Positions 40,193 to 52,203 of a DNA stretch of 64,000 nucleotides are shown here, piece after piece. Source of the stretch: Proteromonas lacertae. Its lineage: Eukaryota > Sar > Bigyra > Opalinata > Proteromonadidae. The notes beneath the pieces were generated by a model that was not told where the DNA came from, ran no database searches, and was given only the letters and a program-made list of their open reading frames with translations. The stretch covers positions 175,483 through 239,482 of the forward strand of contig NGBS01000007.1 of the NCBI GenBank assembly GCA_002245135.1, read 5' to 3'. Within the stretch, counting starts at the first letter, position 1. Each line of letters starts with the position of its first letter. The position numbers were made by a program, and so were the translations under genes.

Positions 40193-41443
40193 ATGTTTTG
40201 CTTAAAATCTTTACTGGAAAGCACAAATTACTCGATATTACCCTTGGACACACATGTACTACAGTTTATTTTTATTTTTAGATAAAAGGAGAAGGGAAAG
40301 AAGAATAATGATGAAGTAGATTTAGTTGTAGAATGTGGAAATGATTTAAGGCAAATGAAAGTAATAAAACTTGCTGAAATAAAAGAAAAGAATGTATTAA
40401 TATTTTTAGATAACAACTTATTAATATCAGAATGTTGTTTACCCTTTATTATTCCTTCTAAGGTATATCAGTTTAATAATCGAAGTGAATATGTAATGTT
40501 ATTGCGAGAATATTATGAAAGAGATATGGAAGAGTTTATTCAGATTAAGTTAATATCTAGTGTTGATGTGAGTGATGTGATATGTTCAATATGTAATTTA
40601 CTCATGATAATTAGTGAATATGATTTAGTTGTTGATAATCTGAAGAGTTCAAATATAATTTATGAAAGAGATGGTAATTTGAAGTTATGTGATTTATTCT
40701 TGAATAGAATGAGAAAAGAATGTGATTATAAATTATATGATGTTTGTTTTAAAAGCCCAGAAGAATTGAATGGATTAGAAATAAATGAGAGAAGTGTGAT
40801 TTGGTCATTAGGTTGTATATTATATGAATTATTAACTCATAAATTACCATTTTATGTGAAAGATTCAAAATCAATGATTCTCACATCCCTTTAATAAAAC
40901 AGATTAATTATGAATATCTTGATTTATCCAATAACAGCATTAGTTATAGAGGATTGAAAGAATTAACAGATTATTTACCTGAAAAAACACAATTCATATC
41001 AATATATAATAATCCAATTGGAGATGAAGGAATAGAGATAGTATGTATGTATTTAGATAGATTTGTTGAAGAATATGAAGAAGATAAAAAGAAGAAGTTA
41101 AATTTGTCAAGTAAAAATACACTATTTTCTATTATTTATAGATATTGGAATGAATGAAAATGGGTTAAGTATATTAATAGATAAATTAAAAGATTATTAT
41201 CCATTGAAAAAGATCAATCTATCAGGAAATGAATTAAATGAAAGAGGATTGAGATTAATGAAAGAAAATGAAGAAGTATTTGATTATTTATACGGTTTAA
41301 CGATAACAGTAAAAGAAAATATAGGTCTATCTGAATTAAAATTATTTTTAAAGATATTTTCATCAATTGGAATAATAAAATTAGATGGATTTTTAGAAAA
41401 AGAAAAGAAAGAATTGTCAAAAGAATTCTTCAATATTGAATAA
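40193..41443 (+). CDS. Pseudokinase-LRR protein (one frame break)
   Basis: Exons: 40193-40255, 40289-41110, 41142-41443, with introns of 33 and 31 nt. The kinase-like domain retains the C-lobe shape: VDNLKSSNIIYERDGNLKLC, SPEELNG, and IWSLGCILYELLTHKLPF. The HRD catalytic segment reads V-D-N, so the catalytic Asp is Asn. DFG is DLF, and the usual SDxWSLG Asp is Val. I see no glycine-rich loop. It is therefore probably catalytically inactive. The frame breaks at about 40885: frame 2 ends at KSMILTSL, while frame 1 continues IPLIKQINYEYLDLSNN into leucine-rich repeats (LDLSNNSISYRGLKELT; KINLSGNELNERGLRLM) of the ribonuclease-inhibitor type. Likely a scaffold; partner unknown. Confidence 0.72.
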
Positions 41444-41573
41444 TCCATTTTATTATACTTTTATGTTTAATTCATTCTGTTTTTCTATAAATAATAATAA
41501 TTAATTATTCAGGCTTGATTACTAGTTTGTACTTATTTTCATTTTCATTTTCATTTTTATCATAATACTCTAA

Positions 41574-42147
41574 ATGTCACCAATTTTATTTCGTAATACA
41601 CAAAATGCTCTAAAAATAGTCAAAAGTGATGTGCAAAGAAGTATACAAGGCATGCTATCGTTACTTTCATATGCTGATTGGTATTTCTGTTAATATAATA
41701 TATTGAAGGAGTGTTTCAATCTGGTTTTGTAATAATAAATTTATTCGAAAGTTTAATCGTGAATGTCGAGGTATAAACAAACCGACTGATATTTTGACAT
41801 TCGCAAATCATGTATGATATAATAGTATGATAATAATATAATAGAAAGCAATTCGTGCTGGTGTATTACCAATAGTTCCTTCAGATGACTTAAAGGACTT
41901 GGGTCAAATATTAATATCTTGTGAGTATGTAAAATCAACTTGTTTGAAGAATGGAAGAGATCCTTATAGTGATTTGACATTGTTATATGCTCATGGTTTA
42001 TGTCATGCACTTGGATATAATCACGAAAATGACAATGATTATGAAATAATGAAACTGAAAGAAGATTATATATTGAGTAACTATGAGAAATTTTTACCTC
42101 CAGAAAATATAGATTTAGATAAATACCAACCAAATATGATTATTTAA
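41574..42147 (+). CDS. ybeY: YbeY-like endoribonuclease (rRNA maturation)
   Basis: Three exons: 41574-41680, 41709-41811, 41845-42147. They total 513 nt (170 aa), with introns of 28 and 33 nt. The metal site H-x3-H-x5-H is intact in HGLCHALGYNH (His120, His124, His130), and NRECRGINKPTDILTFA matches the YbeY N-terminal signature (NxxYRxxxxPTDVLSF). Family length is about 150-170 aa, so the gene is complete. In bacteria, plastids and mitochondria YbeY acts in rRNA 3'-end processing and ribosome quality control; a eukaryotic copy is normally organellar. I see no strong targeting peptide. Confidence 0.93.
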
Positions 42148-42244
42148 AAATAAAAATAACAACAAATATATGTAGAAAGTCACTTAGTTTATAATAACAA
42201 ATATTGTAATATATATATAAATAACTAATTGTTGATCTATTCAT

Positions 42245-45146
42245 TTATACTGTTATCTCTATTGTTCCACAAACTTGAGGTGATATTTGTAAATAATCAT
42301 ACTCATTTGTTAATATATCATCAATAATATCACCCATTTTGCCTTTAATTTTCTTTAAATGATTAGAAGTGTAACAAGTAGATAATTCTATATTCACTTT
42401 CTCTTTTGAATTGAAATATAAATCAAATTTGAAATTATTTGCTTTTAATCCTCCATCATGCCTAATCAGATATTGATTATTCACTGGTTTGGGTAAAGGC
42501 TTGTTATAACTCCACGAATATAAATTCTTTGATGGAATTGCAATAATTGACCAACCAGCATCTATTGTATCTACACTAACTTCAACTTTTCGAATGTATT
42601 TTTCATTCATTATATCATCATGATATTTAATCAATTCATTTCTATCAAAATGAACATTTGATGTAATATTCAATTGTGGATAATAATTATCCACAAAACT
42701 ACTATGTGGTTTAATCTTATGAATGGTTAAACCACCAATCATTTTGTGAAAAGGAGTCATTACTTTCTGAAGATAATCTGATTCTATATTTATATAAGAT
42801 CTTAGATTCTTTTGCCATTTATATTTATTATCATCAAAACCAAAGAGTTTGTATATTTCCTTATTCTTTACACCATCTCCAATTCCAAATATTAAATCAG
42901 ATCTAATTATACCACTACCACTACTACCACCAACAACACCACCATTTATATTATCATTAATATTCGATGTAGTATCTATTGATTTCCATTTATGAAGATG
43001 AACTGGATATATCCTTTTAGGTGTTTCGATTGTATGAACTGGTAAGATAAATGAAAATAATATTCCAATTGAAGCTATTAATATTAACACTATTTTCATA
43101 TTTCTATTATTTTCTATTCTTATTAGCGTAGGTAAACAGATCAATGCTGTGGTTAAACTGAATGAAACTAAGATTGGGAAGTAAATAATAGCTTCATGGA
43201 AAAATGCATTTCTTTCTCCAATTCTTCCACTGATTGGAGGTAATATACACATTAATTCATAAAATGGCTCACTCCATAATATTGAAATAGGTAAGGAATA
43301 TATCATATTTGTTAAGATTGTTACTTCTTTTACTTGTTTCTTTAAATGTTCTTTGATTGAACCAATGCTTAAACTAAATATCCAACAAGGAATTAATAAA
43401 CCAAATATTACTATGGAAATAAATATATTATATATGTATTATACCTGAATTAAATGAAGCAAAGAATAATGAAAATATTGAAAAGAATATACTAATTCCA
43501 AAGTAACTATGAATTTCTAAATCTCTTAAGGAATAACCTCTACAAATATATACAATAAAACAATATTATATATATAAATATATACAATTTACATAATTTA
43601 TATTTTTCAACTTCTAATGTCTTTATAAATCCATAAAAGAATGGCGGTGAATATAACAATACACCTAACCATCTGTTACTATACCAACTTAAAGGATGAG
43701 ATAGAATATAAATATGAAATAAGGAAAATAATAAAAAATAAAACAAACCATTTAACACTGATTTGAACATTATTTGTAGGAATAACGAATATAATTTCAT
43801 ATTCTTATAGCACATTTTAATCGTAACTACTGTCAATATGAATAGTATAAAAAATAACATTGGTCTTTCAATAATAATTAAATATTTTCGAAATATATCT
43901 GTAAATAATGGAGAACTTGTAAAACCTTTACTATCTGTTTCTTCTATTATGTTATCCAATTCTGGAGAATTTGCGATTTCTAATATAAATGGTAATAAAC
44001 TTTCACCTAAATATTGTAATTGACCTTTTTCAACATGATTAATATCATCAATGAGTGAATGGTAAACATAACCATTTTTATACCAAGCAAAATCAACACC
44101 AGGAAGTGGTGATTTTCTTAACACTTCACTTTGATATTTATACTGTTTAAATATCTCATAATCAGTTTCTGCTGGGATTATATGCCAATCAAAGAAATCT
44201 TGACCAAAGGAGGAAACGTGGGGATGTTTTACAACTCTATAAATATAATATAAGTTAGAATTATTTCAATACTTTTTATATGATCTTATCATCCATGATG
44301 TTTGATCAGAATTCTCAAACAATAAGCTTGATCCACCACTACCAATACTCTCTAAGTTAATAAATGCTCTTACATCTTTACTCCAAGGATGACTGTAGAT
44401 AAAACCATGAGCTCCTTGTAAAAATGGCTCTTCTGCACCATTAAACAGAAATGTCATTTTGTGAGAGATTATTCTGTTTGTATTGACGATATTGTTTATT
44501 AATTCTAACATTATCTATTTATATTATTATAATAACAAACATTAATATATATATATACTGATACTGCAGCTAAATCATCTGAAGCTCCTTTTGAGATTAT
44601 TGCTGAATCAAAATGAGCATTGATTAAAACTGATGGAATTCCATTGGAACTTGGATATTCTTTTAATAAAGATGAATGATAAACGTTTACTATTATATTT
44701 GTAACATCTGAATAGGAATTTACGTAACTATCTAAAAAGTCAGAATAATAAGATCCAGTGACTTTCTGGTACTAAATTATTAAATATAATAACAAAAATA
44801 TATTAAATATATACATCAATTTCAACTGTCCAATTGAACTTGTTGTTCTTTAACTTCTCTAATTCTTTTATAATGTAATTTGGAACAAGTACTTCATTTG
44901 CATATGTACCAAGTATATTATATCCTGTTGAATCAAAATATTGTAAATGCTTCCAAGCTCTTTCTTCAGAAAACACATTTTTGTTATGCATATGATCTTT
45001 TACTGGATTTGGAAGACTAAACATCGAAACATAACAACCATAGAAAATTGTAGCTTCTCTGTGATAAGTTGTAATAGAAATAGAATATACAATGCTAATA
45101 CTAGCAGAAGTCCTTTGTAATAATACGCATCGTTTCTTTTTATCAT
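42245..45146 (-). CDS. ERMP1/Fxna-like M28 metallopeptidase of the endoplasmic reticulum
   Basis: Seven exons: 45146-45091, 45058-44815, 44771-44559, 44514-44273, 44236-43586, 43539-43445, 43410-42245. They total 2667 nt (888 aa). After an N-terminal membrane anchor (GLLLVLALEATIFYGCYV), the M28 catalytic domain has the zinc/catalytic residues in NAHFDSAIISKGASDD (His153, Asp165), FLFNGAEEPFLQGAHGF (Glu199, Glu200) and the later VYHSLIDD His. FSEERAWKHL and NLESIGSGG are family landmarks. About eight hydrophobic helices follow, then a lumenal C-terminal domain, as in ERMP1 (about 900 aa). In animals it is an ER peptidase; the substrate is uncertain. Confidence 0.93.
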
Positions 45147-45199
45147 AACTCTACGAAGAAAGAAGAAGTAAAGTTCAATTTTAATATGCAAATAAAGCC

Positions 45200-45209
45200 G
45201 TTTCAAAAA
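45200..45209 (-). promoter_or_regulatory. Candidate core promoter motif GTTTCAAAAA
   Basis: 54 bases upstream of the ERMP1-like start (45146) and inside the 84-base gap before the BTB-SPRY 3' end. Same word as at 15895 and 47165. Confidence 0.3.
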
Positions 45210-45230
45210 CAGAAAAAAAACACTGAAACA

Positions 45231-47120
45231 TTAATTAGAAACGTGTGTTACATCCATTAATTGTACAGTCATTAATGGAGAAGCAAAGAATTCAACGAAT
45301 GGGTAATAACCTTTAACATCTCCTGAATATATTTCTTCATCTTCCAAATCGTCTATCTTAATAATGTATTTCTGATTATTAACATCAATTCTACATTCAA
45401 TTTCAGCTCCTTCTCTTACTCTCAAGCCAGATTGTTCTGCAGCAACACCATCAACATATTTTGTACCTTCATTCCCATCAAATGCAATTGTATCTTTCTT
45501 TTTGAATAAAGGAACTATATATTCATTCCCTTTATCATTGTTTGATAGTTTTGTCAAACCAAACATAATATCACCATAATTACCTTCATCCATAATAAGT
45601 TGATATTTAATTGAATATATGCCTTCTTCTATACTAAAGTTCAATAATACATAACAATATTCATTCTTTGTTGATGATGCGATTTTACTATCAGTACTTA
45701 GAATTATATCTTCATGTTTATAAAGAGTAGAAAATGAATAGTTACTATTTCTAGAATCTTCTCCTATTACATTAACTTGTTGTTGTTGTTGCTGCTGCTG
45801 GTGATGTTGTAGTTGTTGTGATGTTGTTCCATTATTATTATTGTTATCATCATCATTTGATGTATTTGATAATGGTGATGGTAATGGTGATGGTAATGAT
45901 GGATCATGTTGTTGAGGTATAATCGTGGTTGGTGTAGATGATCTTGAACTGTCATCTGATGCTAATTCACTTAATATATTACCATATTTTGTTTTGAATA
46001 ATTCTATATACTTATTACTTTCATTCTTCATATTGAAATCTTCTTTCTTTGACATTTCCTTTAATTTATTGACGAATAATATTAAATAATCTGGCGATAA
46101 CATATAAAAATCTATTCAATATAATAATAATAACAATTGTAAATAAATACTATTAAATAACAAGTGAACAGTTATAAGTATAACCAAATCAGATTGCTGG
46201 AGTATAAAATCAACATATGGAGTTAATGAAAGAGAGAGAAAGTCTTTTTCATTAGAATCAATCAAAGTTCCTGATTTTAAACATCTTAAATAATAACTGT
46301 CTATTATCTCATTATTGGTACAATTGTAATATATATGATTATGCTTTACAAATGGAATTAATTTTTCATAATTTGGATCTTTCAATTGATTAAGTAAGTT
46401 CGTTTCACAATATTTTTGAATTATTTCATCATTGATAAAGTCTTTTATATTTTCCACATTTATATTATTCCACTGTATTTGGCATAATATATTTGTTATT
46501 ATATTTGATTGTATTTCTTCAGCTTTTTCGTGGATATATTTCATTATTTGTTTCAATAATACATCTTCTGATGGAATGATTATATTCTCCAGTTTTAAAC
46601 AATGTAATAGGGTGTTCGATGGTAAAGTTAATAATTTATATGATGAATAGATTTCATATGCGTTTGACTGTAAGAATTTATCAACTACTGGAAATGTATC
46701 ACTAAGATTTGATTCGATTAAAGCAACAGCCATACTTAAATTGATATTATTTTCTAAATACTCTTCACAATACTTGCTCAATGTTGTGCATTTGTATTCT
46801 ACAGAACACTTTATAGTAGATATGACATTTTCGTTTGTAAGTTGAATCTTTTGGAAGGACAAATAGTTTATCATATTATTAAATCCTACATAGTCAACAT
46901 TTTGGTTTGATATAGTAAATTCGTTCTTTGTCATATCTGAAAGGATTTTTTCAAATTCTTTGGAATTCAGAATCAATATACATCTGAGTGCTTTTATTTG
47001 TTTATCTTCTACAAAAAAAGTCACATCACACAAAGACCTTTCTCTTAATTTCTGTAACAGACTAATTCAATAAAATCATATAACATTATACTGCTCAGGT
47101 GTTCCTAATAGTATGCTCAT
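45231..47120 (-). CDS. BTB-SPRY protein
   Basis: Three exons: 47120-47092, 47061-46151, 46111-45231. They total 1821 nt (606 aa), with introns of 30 and 39 nt. BTB at the N-terminus: LRERSLCDVTFFVEDKQIKA followed by VDYVGFNNMINYL. Then a BACK-like region with a VALIESNLSDTFPVVDKFL helix pair. A Ser/Pro/Gln-rich linker with polyglutamine (about 45770-45920) leads to a C-terminal SPRY/B30.2-like domain (YGDIMFGLTK; DTIAFDGNEGTKYVDG; CRIDVNNQKYIIKIDD). BTB-SPRY proteins are often Cul3 adaptors with SPRY as substrate reader. It is related in design to the BTB gene at 20464-22539. Confidence 0.85.
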
Positions 47121-47164
47121 TTTTATATTATTTAATAAACAACAATTGATAAGAATATTCGAGT

Positions 47165-47174
47165 GTTTCAAAAA
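47165..47174 (-). promoter_or_regulatory. Candidate core promoter motif GTTTCAAAAA
   Basis: 45 bases upstream of the BTB-SPRY start (47120), in the 213-base gap before the SAM50 3' end. Confidence 0.3.
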
Positions 47175-47333
47175 CAAAAAATAAAATTGAAACGATAATA
47201 TTTTTTGTTAACAACAAATCATTTATCCAATAAAACAACTAATCTATAGATTGGTTATCAGAAGATATATCTTTTAATTTAACAGAAGATATATTTATTC
47301 AAAAAACAAAAAACAAAAACAAAATAAACAATT

Positions 47334-48867
47334 CTATAATTCTGTCATCCACGAAAACTGAAATTTTTGACATAAGTCATCTTTCATCTTCCTTGTAAAG
47401 AATGTATAATTAGCTTCTATACAACCAAATAGTGATATTGGTATATTAATCCCAATACCAGCAGAATATCTCATTGTCTGCTTTATATTCATCAATTCAT
47501 TCTTTGTTAAAGACTTTACATTCATCACATTCCCAGCTTGAGCATATAATCTAAATCTTGCATTTGTATTCTCAGTGATATTCCACGGAATAGGTATGAA
47601 CAGTGATATATTTGTGCCAAATGCTGTATTTCCTCCAATATAATCACTTTTCTTACTTTCTTCTTCCTCATTGTTGTTTACTGATTTATTTCTGATAGTA
47701 ATTGGATTATATCTTGGTCCTAAACCACAATATTCAAATCCTCTAATTGTTTCATTACCCATGCAGAATAAATCATCAATATTACACTGATTACTTCCAC
47801 TATTGTTAATTGTGGCATTCATATATCCTAACAACACTCCAAAAGAAAGAGACCAAGTGGGAGAATAATAATTCTCAACTAATGGGATATAGTGATGTAA
47901 TATAATCTTAGATTTACTGAAATTGGAAGATCCTTTTAAACCAGCCATTTCTGTATTAAACTGAATAGAAGAACCGCTAGAAGGAGCAGCAGAATCATCA
48001 AAATTCTCTATTTAAAATAAAATAAATAATATATAAATATTATACGATTGTAATAAGAATAACCAATTGAATTTTTCAACTGTGGAACAATAGTCTTTAA
48101 TAATTGAGGTGAAATAATATATTTATTCTTCACATCCAAGTCTTCTGTACTTGGAACATAATCCTTTAGTTCACTACTTATATACCAACTATGTTTATAA
48201 TCAGGGGTTGTATATTTTACTGATACTTCATGTGACATTTTGTTGATTGATCTTTCTTGACTTAAATCTATTGTTTGGTTTAAATATTGAAGTGTAAAAC
48301 TTCCTGGTATATTGAATAAGTATGGAAATGTTAATTGTAAGTCTTTGGTAGTTTTTGCCTTTGATAAAAAATCTGCTCCTCTAGATATTTTACCTGAAAA
48401 CATTTCTGCATTTCCTAAGAGATTTCTGATATTGAATTCAATGTTTCCTGTTAAACCTTCTTGATTACTAGTAGCTATTCCTCCTCCAAATTTGAAATAT
48501 GGATTTTCTTCAACATCTACTAAGATTTTTAACGCATTTTTGTCAACATATTTATCATCTATTTTTAATAAGTTAAAATGATTAATTTATACCAAAATCA
48601 ACTCTCAAAAACAATTTCTCAGGATTGAATAATCCTAATTCCAATAAATGTTGGTAAGTTATAGCAAGACTCTTTTCTAATTCTTTTCTTCCATTTATTA
48701 TTTTAGGTATATCCTAAGTATATTACATATATTGCATATACTCTAAAAGCTCTTTCAAATATTCGATTACTATAGAAATAAATGATAAAATGCACAATAT
48801 ACTTTGTCCTCTTGTTACCTTTAACAGAAAACCCACGGAATGTAAATCTACTATTTTCTTCTTTCAT
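47334..48867 (-). CDS. SAM50: SAM50/Tob55, mitochondrial outer-membrane beta-barrel assembly protein
   Basis: Five exons: 48867-48803, 48769-48742, 48713-48593, 48558-48046, 48007-47334. They total 1401 nt (466 aa), with introns of 28-38 nt; one internal exon is only 28 nt. The N-terminal POTRA reads FSVKGNKRTNNRIFERAF, then LLELGLFNPEKLFLRVDF. The barrel contains FKFGGGIATSN, the insertion-loop signature TIRGFEYCGLGPRY, and the C-terminal strand KFQFSWMTEL ending in the barrel-sorting pattern. It is the core of the SAM complex that folds porin and Tom40. Divergent from the SRRT gene on the other strand. Confidence 0.95.
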
Positions 48868-49163
48868 TTTCAATCAAAATACAGAAAGACAATGTATTAT
48901 ATGTATTGACTTGTATTTGAGTCATTTTCTCATTATTCTTTTTTGAGATGCCATATTCAGTATATAAACTTTACATGCATTTTAATCATTTTTTCTTTTT
49001 TAACATTAATTAAATTTGCTTTTAATACTGAATTTATATATATTCTATTACGTATTAAAGACCATACCTCAATCAAGTATAGGGCCTGATTCAGATTATT
49101 CTATATACTTTAATTTTAGCTATTATATAATATTTGCTGAATTTTATTCTATTATATCTTTAG

Positions 49164-49462
49164 CCAAGAGATGATTCACCAGATTCAAGAGGAAGATATG
49201 GAGATTCACCAAAAACAGATGCATTTGGAAGAGAATTACCGTATAAACTAAACGCATAATCAATAATATAGAAATGAGAGATTAAATGGTTTATCAACTG
49301 CTGATCATGATGTAAGTCGAAGTAGAAGCAGGAGTAGAAGTAGAAGTCAACACAGAAGATCCTTCTCTCGTAGTAGAAGTCGTAGTCACAGTAGAAGTTC
49401 TCCAAGAAGAAACAGTTACAATAATAATAATAATAATAATAGTTATAATGGTGGATAGTATA

Positions 49463-49504
<42 letters not shown>

Positions 49505-51433
49505 GTCGAAGAGGTAGAAGATACAATAATTATGATCGATACAATAATAATAATAATCAATCCAGTAGATTATTACCTTCAATTAGGCCTCATGTTCGTT
49601 CAGTTCAACCAATGCAAACATATAAGAACTTTTTAGTATCATTAGACGATGATATCAACCCTGAAAGTGCTTTAGAGAAATATCATAATTACCAGAAAGA
49701 ATATGTGGAGAAAGTGAATGAAGAATATTTCAAAGAACATGTTAAAGAAGAATGGTTTAGAGAAAGATACTTTGATGGTATATATATTATTATATATATT
49801 ATTATATATATAATTATTTAGCTGAACGTGAAAGAAAAATCTGCGAATTGAATGAAGTTCATGATAGAATCTATAAAGAAATAATAGAGAAGAATATTGA
49901 TTTACATATCTTAAAAATCAATCCTAACAACAATAATTCAAATGAAAATAAATCATCATCATCATCAACAACAACAGCAACTACAACTGAAGCAGATGAA
50001 TCTGATAAAAACAATAAAGATTTATACATTGAACCAAATATAATATTCCTTCAAAATATACCACCAACAGTTTCAAGAGAACAATTTAATAATTTATTTA
50101 ATAAATATGATGGTTTTATTGAGAGTTATTTTTCTGATCCTTCTCAATTTCCTCCAAAATATTTCTTTCGTTTTGGTTGGATAGTATTTGATACAAGTGA
50201 AAATGCGAATAATGTGTTAAGTAAATGTGGAGGTCAACATTTACAATATGTAGAAAAGAAAGATTTTATATTTAATGGAGCTATTAATAAGTCTCGACCT
50301 CCTAGTATGTTGCCTTATGATGCAATCAATCGATTAGAAAAAGATTTTAAACAAATTCGACATTTAATTAATGAATTAGATAAAACAAGAGTATATATAT
50401 ATATATATATATTATTATTATTATTATTATTATTTAATAGAATTATGAATTAACCTTTGAATCATTATTAAGTAATGAAAATATCAGCAAATTATCAATT
50501 CGAAATCAAATGAAAATTGCAGTTTATTATTTGAAAAGAGTATTTTTATATTCTTATTACAGTGGAGTTCAATATCATGATTATGGTCAAATTATCTTTA
50601 ACGAAGGTCCTTATTACTTCTATTGTGATGAATATAATGAAAATAATAATAGTAGTAGTCAAAACAACAACAATATAAATGAAAAATCAACAGAATCAAT
50701 GGAAATTGAAGAAAATAAACCAATAACAACAGCAACAACAAATGATAATAATACTGAAATAACAACAACTACTACTACATCAAATGAATCAACAAGTATA
50801 GACAAGAAAGAAAAAGAAATGAAAGTAGGAGGAGTTGATGATGATGAAGATGATGATGAAGAAGAAGAAATAGAAGGAGAAGAAGGTGAAATAAAATCAA
50901 CCTCATTTCGATCTCCTTACAGTTATCCATCCAATTGGGGAACAATAACTGATACAAATTATGAAAATCGATTAGAATATATAAATATAATGAGTAAACT
51001 GTTTAATGAGACTGTAGATGGTAATAGTGATATGCTAGAACAGAGTTTTTATGAGCAAAATATAAAGAAAACAAACAAAGAAAGTTTTGGTATGTGTTTT
51101 GCTTGTGTATTTTGTGATAAAAAATTTGAAGAAAAGAAATATGCTGAGAAACATCAAAAATTAAAACATAATGAAAAGATAGAAGAATTTATTCAACAAG
51201 ACAAATTTATTCAAAAAGCAAAGAATATCTTCTTAAATGATCCTTTGAGATATGTTCCAATCGAAAAAGAGAGACTTCGAAAGAATAAATTAAATAATAG
51301 AGAAATGAATAATGGTGCTTTAGGTGGTAGTTATAGACGTAGATCGTATTATTCTTATCGAGATCCTGATGATACTTCGAGTTTATCTTCAACGAGTAAA
51401 GGAAAGAGTTTAATAAACTATGGTGATATTTAA
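49164..51433 (+). CDS. SRRT: SRRT/ARS2/SERRATE-like RNA-processing zinc-finger protein (first exon unresolved)
   Basis: Exons recognised: 49164-49240, 49272-49457, 49503-49777, 49822-50390, 50441-51433, with consistent phase. The N-terminus has Arg/Ser dipeptides (SRSRSRSRSRS). The hallmark QTYKNFLVSLDDDINPESAL and WFRERYFD follow (ARS2 N-terminal DUF3546 region), then an RRM-like core (IIFLQNIPPTVSREQFNNLF), and a C2H2 zinc finger (CVFCDKKFEEKKYAEKHQKLKH). SRRT links the nuclear cap-binding complex to RNA processing and decay. The first listed exon begins after a TTTAG acceptor in phase 0, so an upstream start exon should lie between 48868 and about 49100; I could not fix it. Acidic and Thr/Asn-rich inserts lie between the RRM and the finger. 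Confidence 0.9.
49470..49501. repeat. (AT)n microsatellite inside an intron
   Basis: About 32 bases of pure AT dinucleotide fill most of the 45-nt SRRT intron 49458-49502. Similar shorter TA runs occupy introns elsewhere in the window. Confidence 0.9.
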
Positions 51434-52203
51434 TCTGAATTTGAGATAATTATATTTGAATTTTTACTTACATTTGTGTTTATTGATGATACAACAATGA
51501 ATACACTTAATACAATTATAATACACTTTTCATTTGTATTTATATCATTTCTATTTAAATCACTATTATATTACTTTTTTATTCCAAAATTCCCATTATC
51601 GTAGTATTATACATTAAATTCTCATATATATGAATATTATATAGTTGAAAGAGTGATTAGTGTTATTCCTTGTGTATATTAGTATTATCAATTCTATAAC
51701 ACTTTTATTAAAATATTTATTGAAAGAAATGTAAATTGGATTATTTATTTCTAGCTTATCAGTATAAATCCGAAATAAAGTATTATCTATACAATCTGGA
51801 AGATCATATTCAGTGTTTTGGTAGATATTAGCTTAAATTTTAATCTCTAAAATTATAAAAGTATATATACAATTATTACAGAAAAAAACCGCACAACGAT
51901 CTGAGTCAAGTATAGAAATTCCTATTTGCAAAATAGAATTGATACTTATTTTCATTTCTTTACTTATATAAATTGTATACTATTAAAAAACATACATATT
52001 AAAACACTGATTGTTGAAAAGAAAGATTATATGATAATTTATATGTTAAGAATATTTAAGAAGGAATATTATATGTTGAGAATAATAACATTTATTTACT
52101 AAAAGAATAAATTTTGGTATGTTTTCGCACCATAAATTCAATCTTTAATAGCCAATAGAATTCTGTTTATCTTATTAGAATTTATTAAATTACTTAAAGA
52201 AGA
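51434..52203. other. Intergenic spacer, 770 bases, longest in the window
   Basis: AT-rich, no open frame of note, no tRNA-like or other RNA structure that I can recognise. It holds the 3' flank of SRRT and the promoter of the right-hand giant surface gene. Confidence 0.6.

Noticed and set aside
49160-49640. Antisense frames rich in Tyr, Ile and His across the SRRT 5' end
   Set aside because: Products of (TA)n introns and AAT repeats read backwards; the sense strand has an SR-domain gene.
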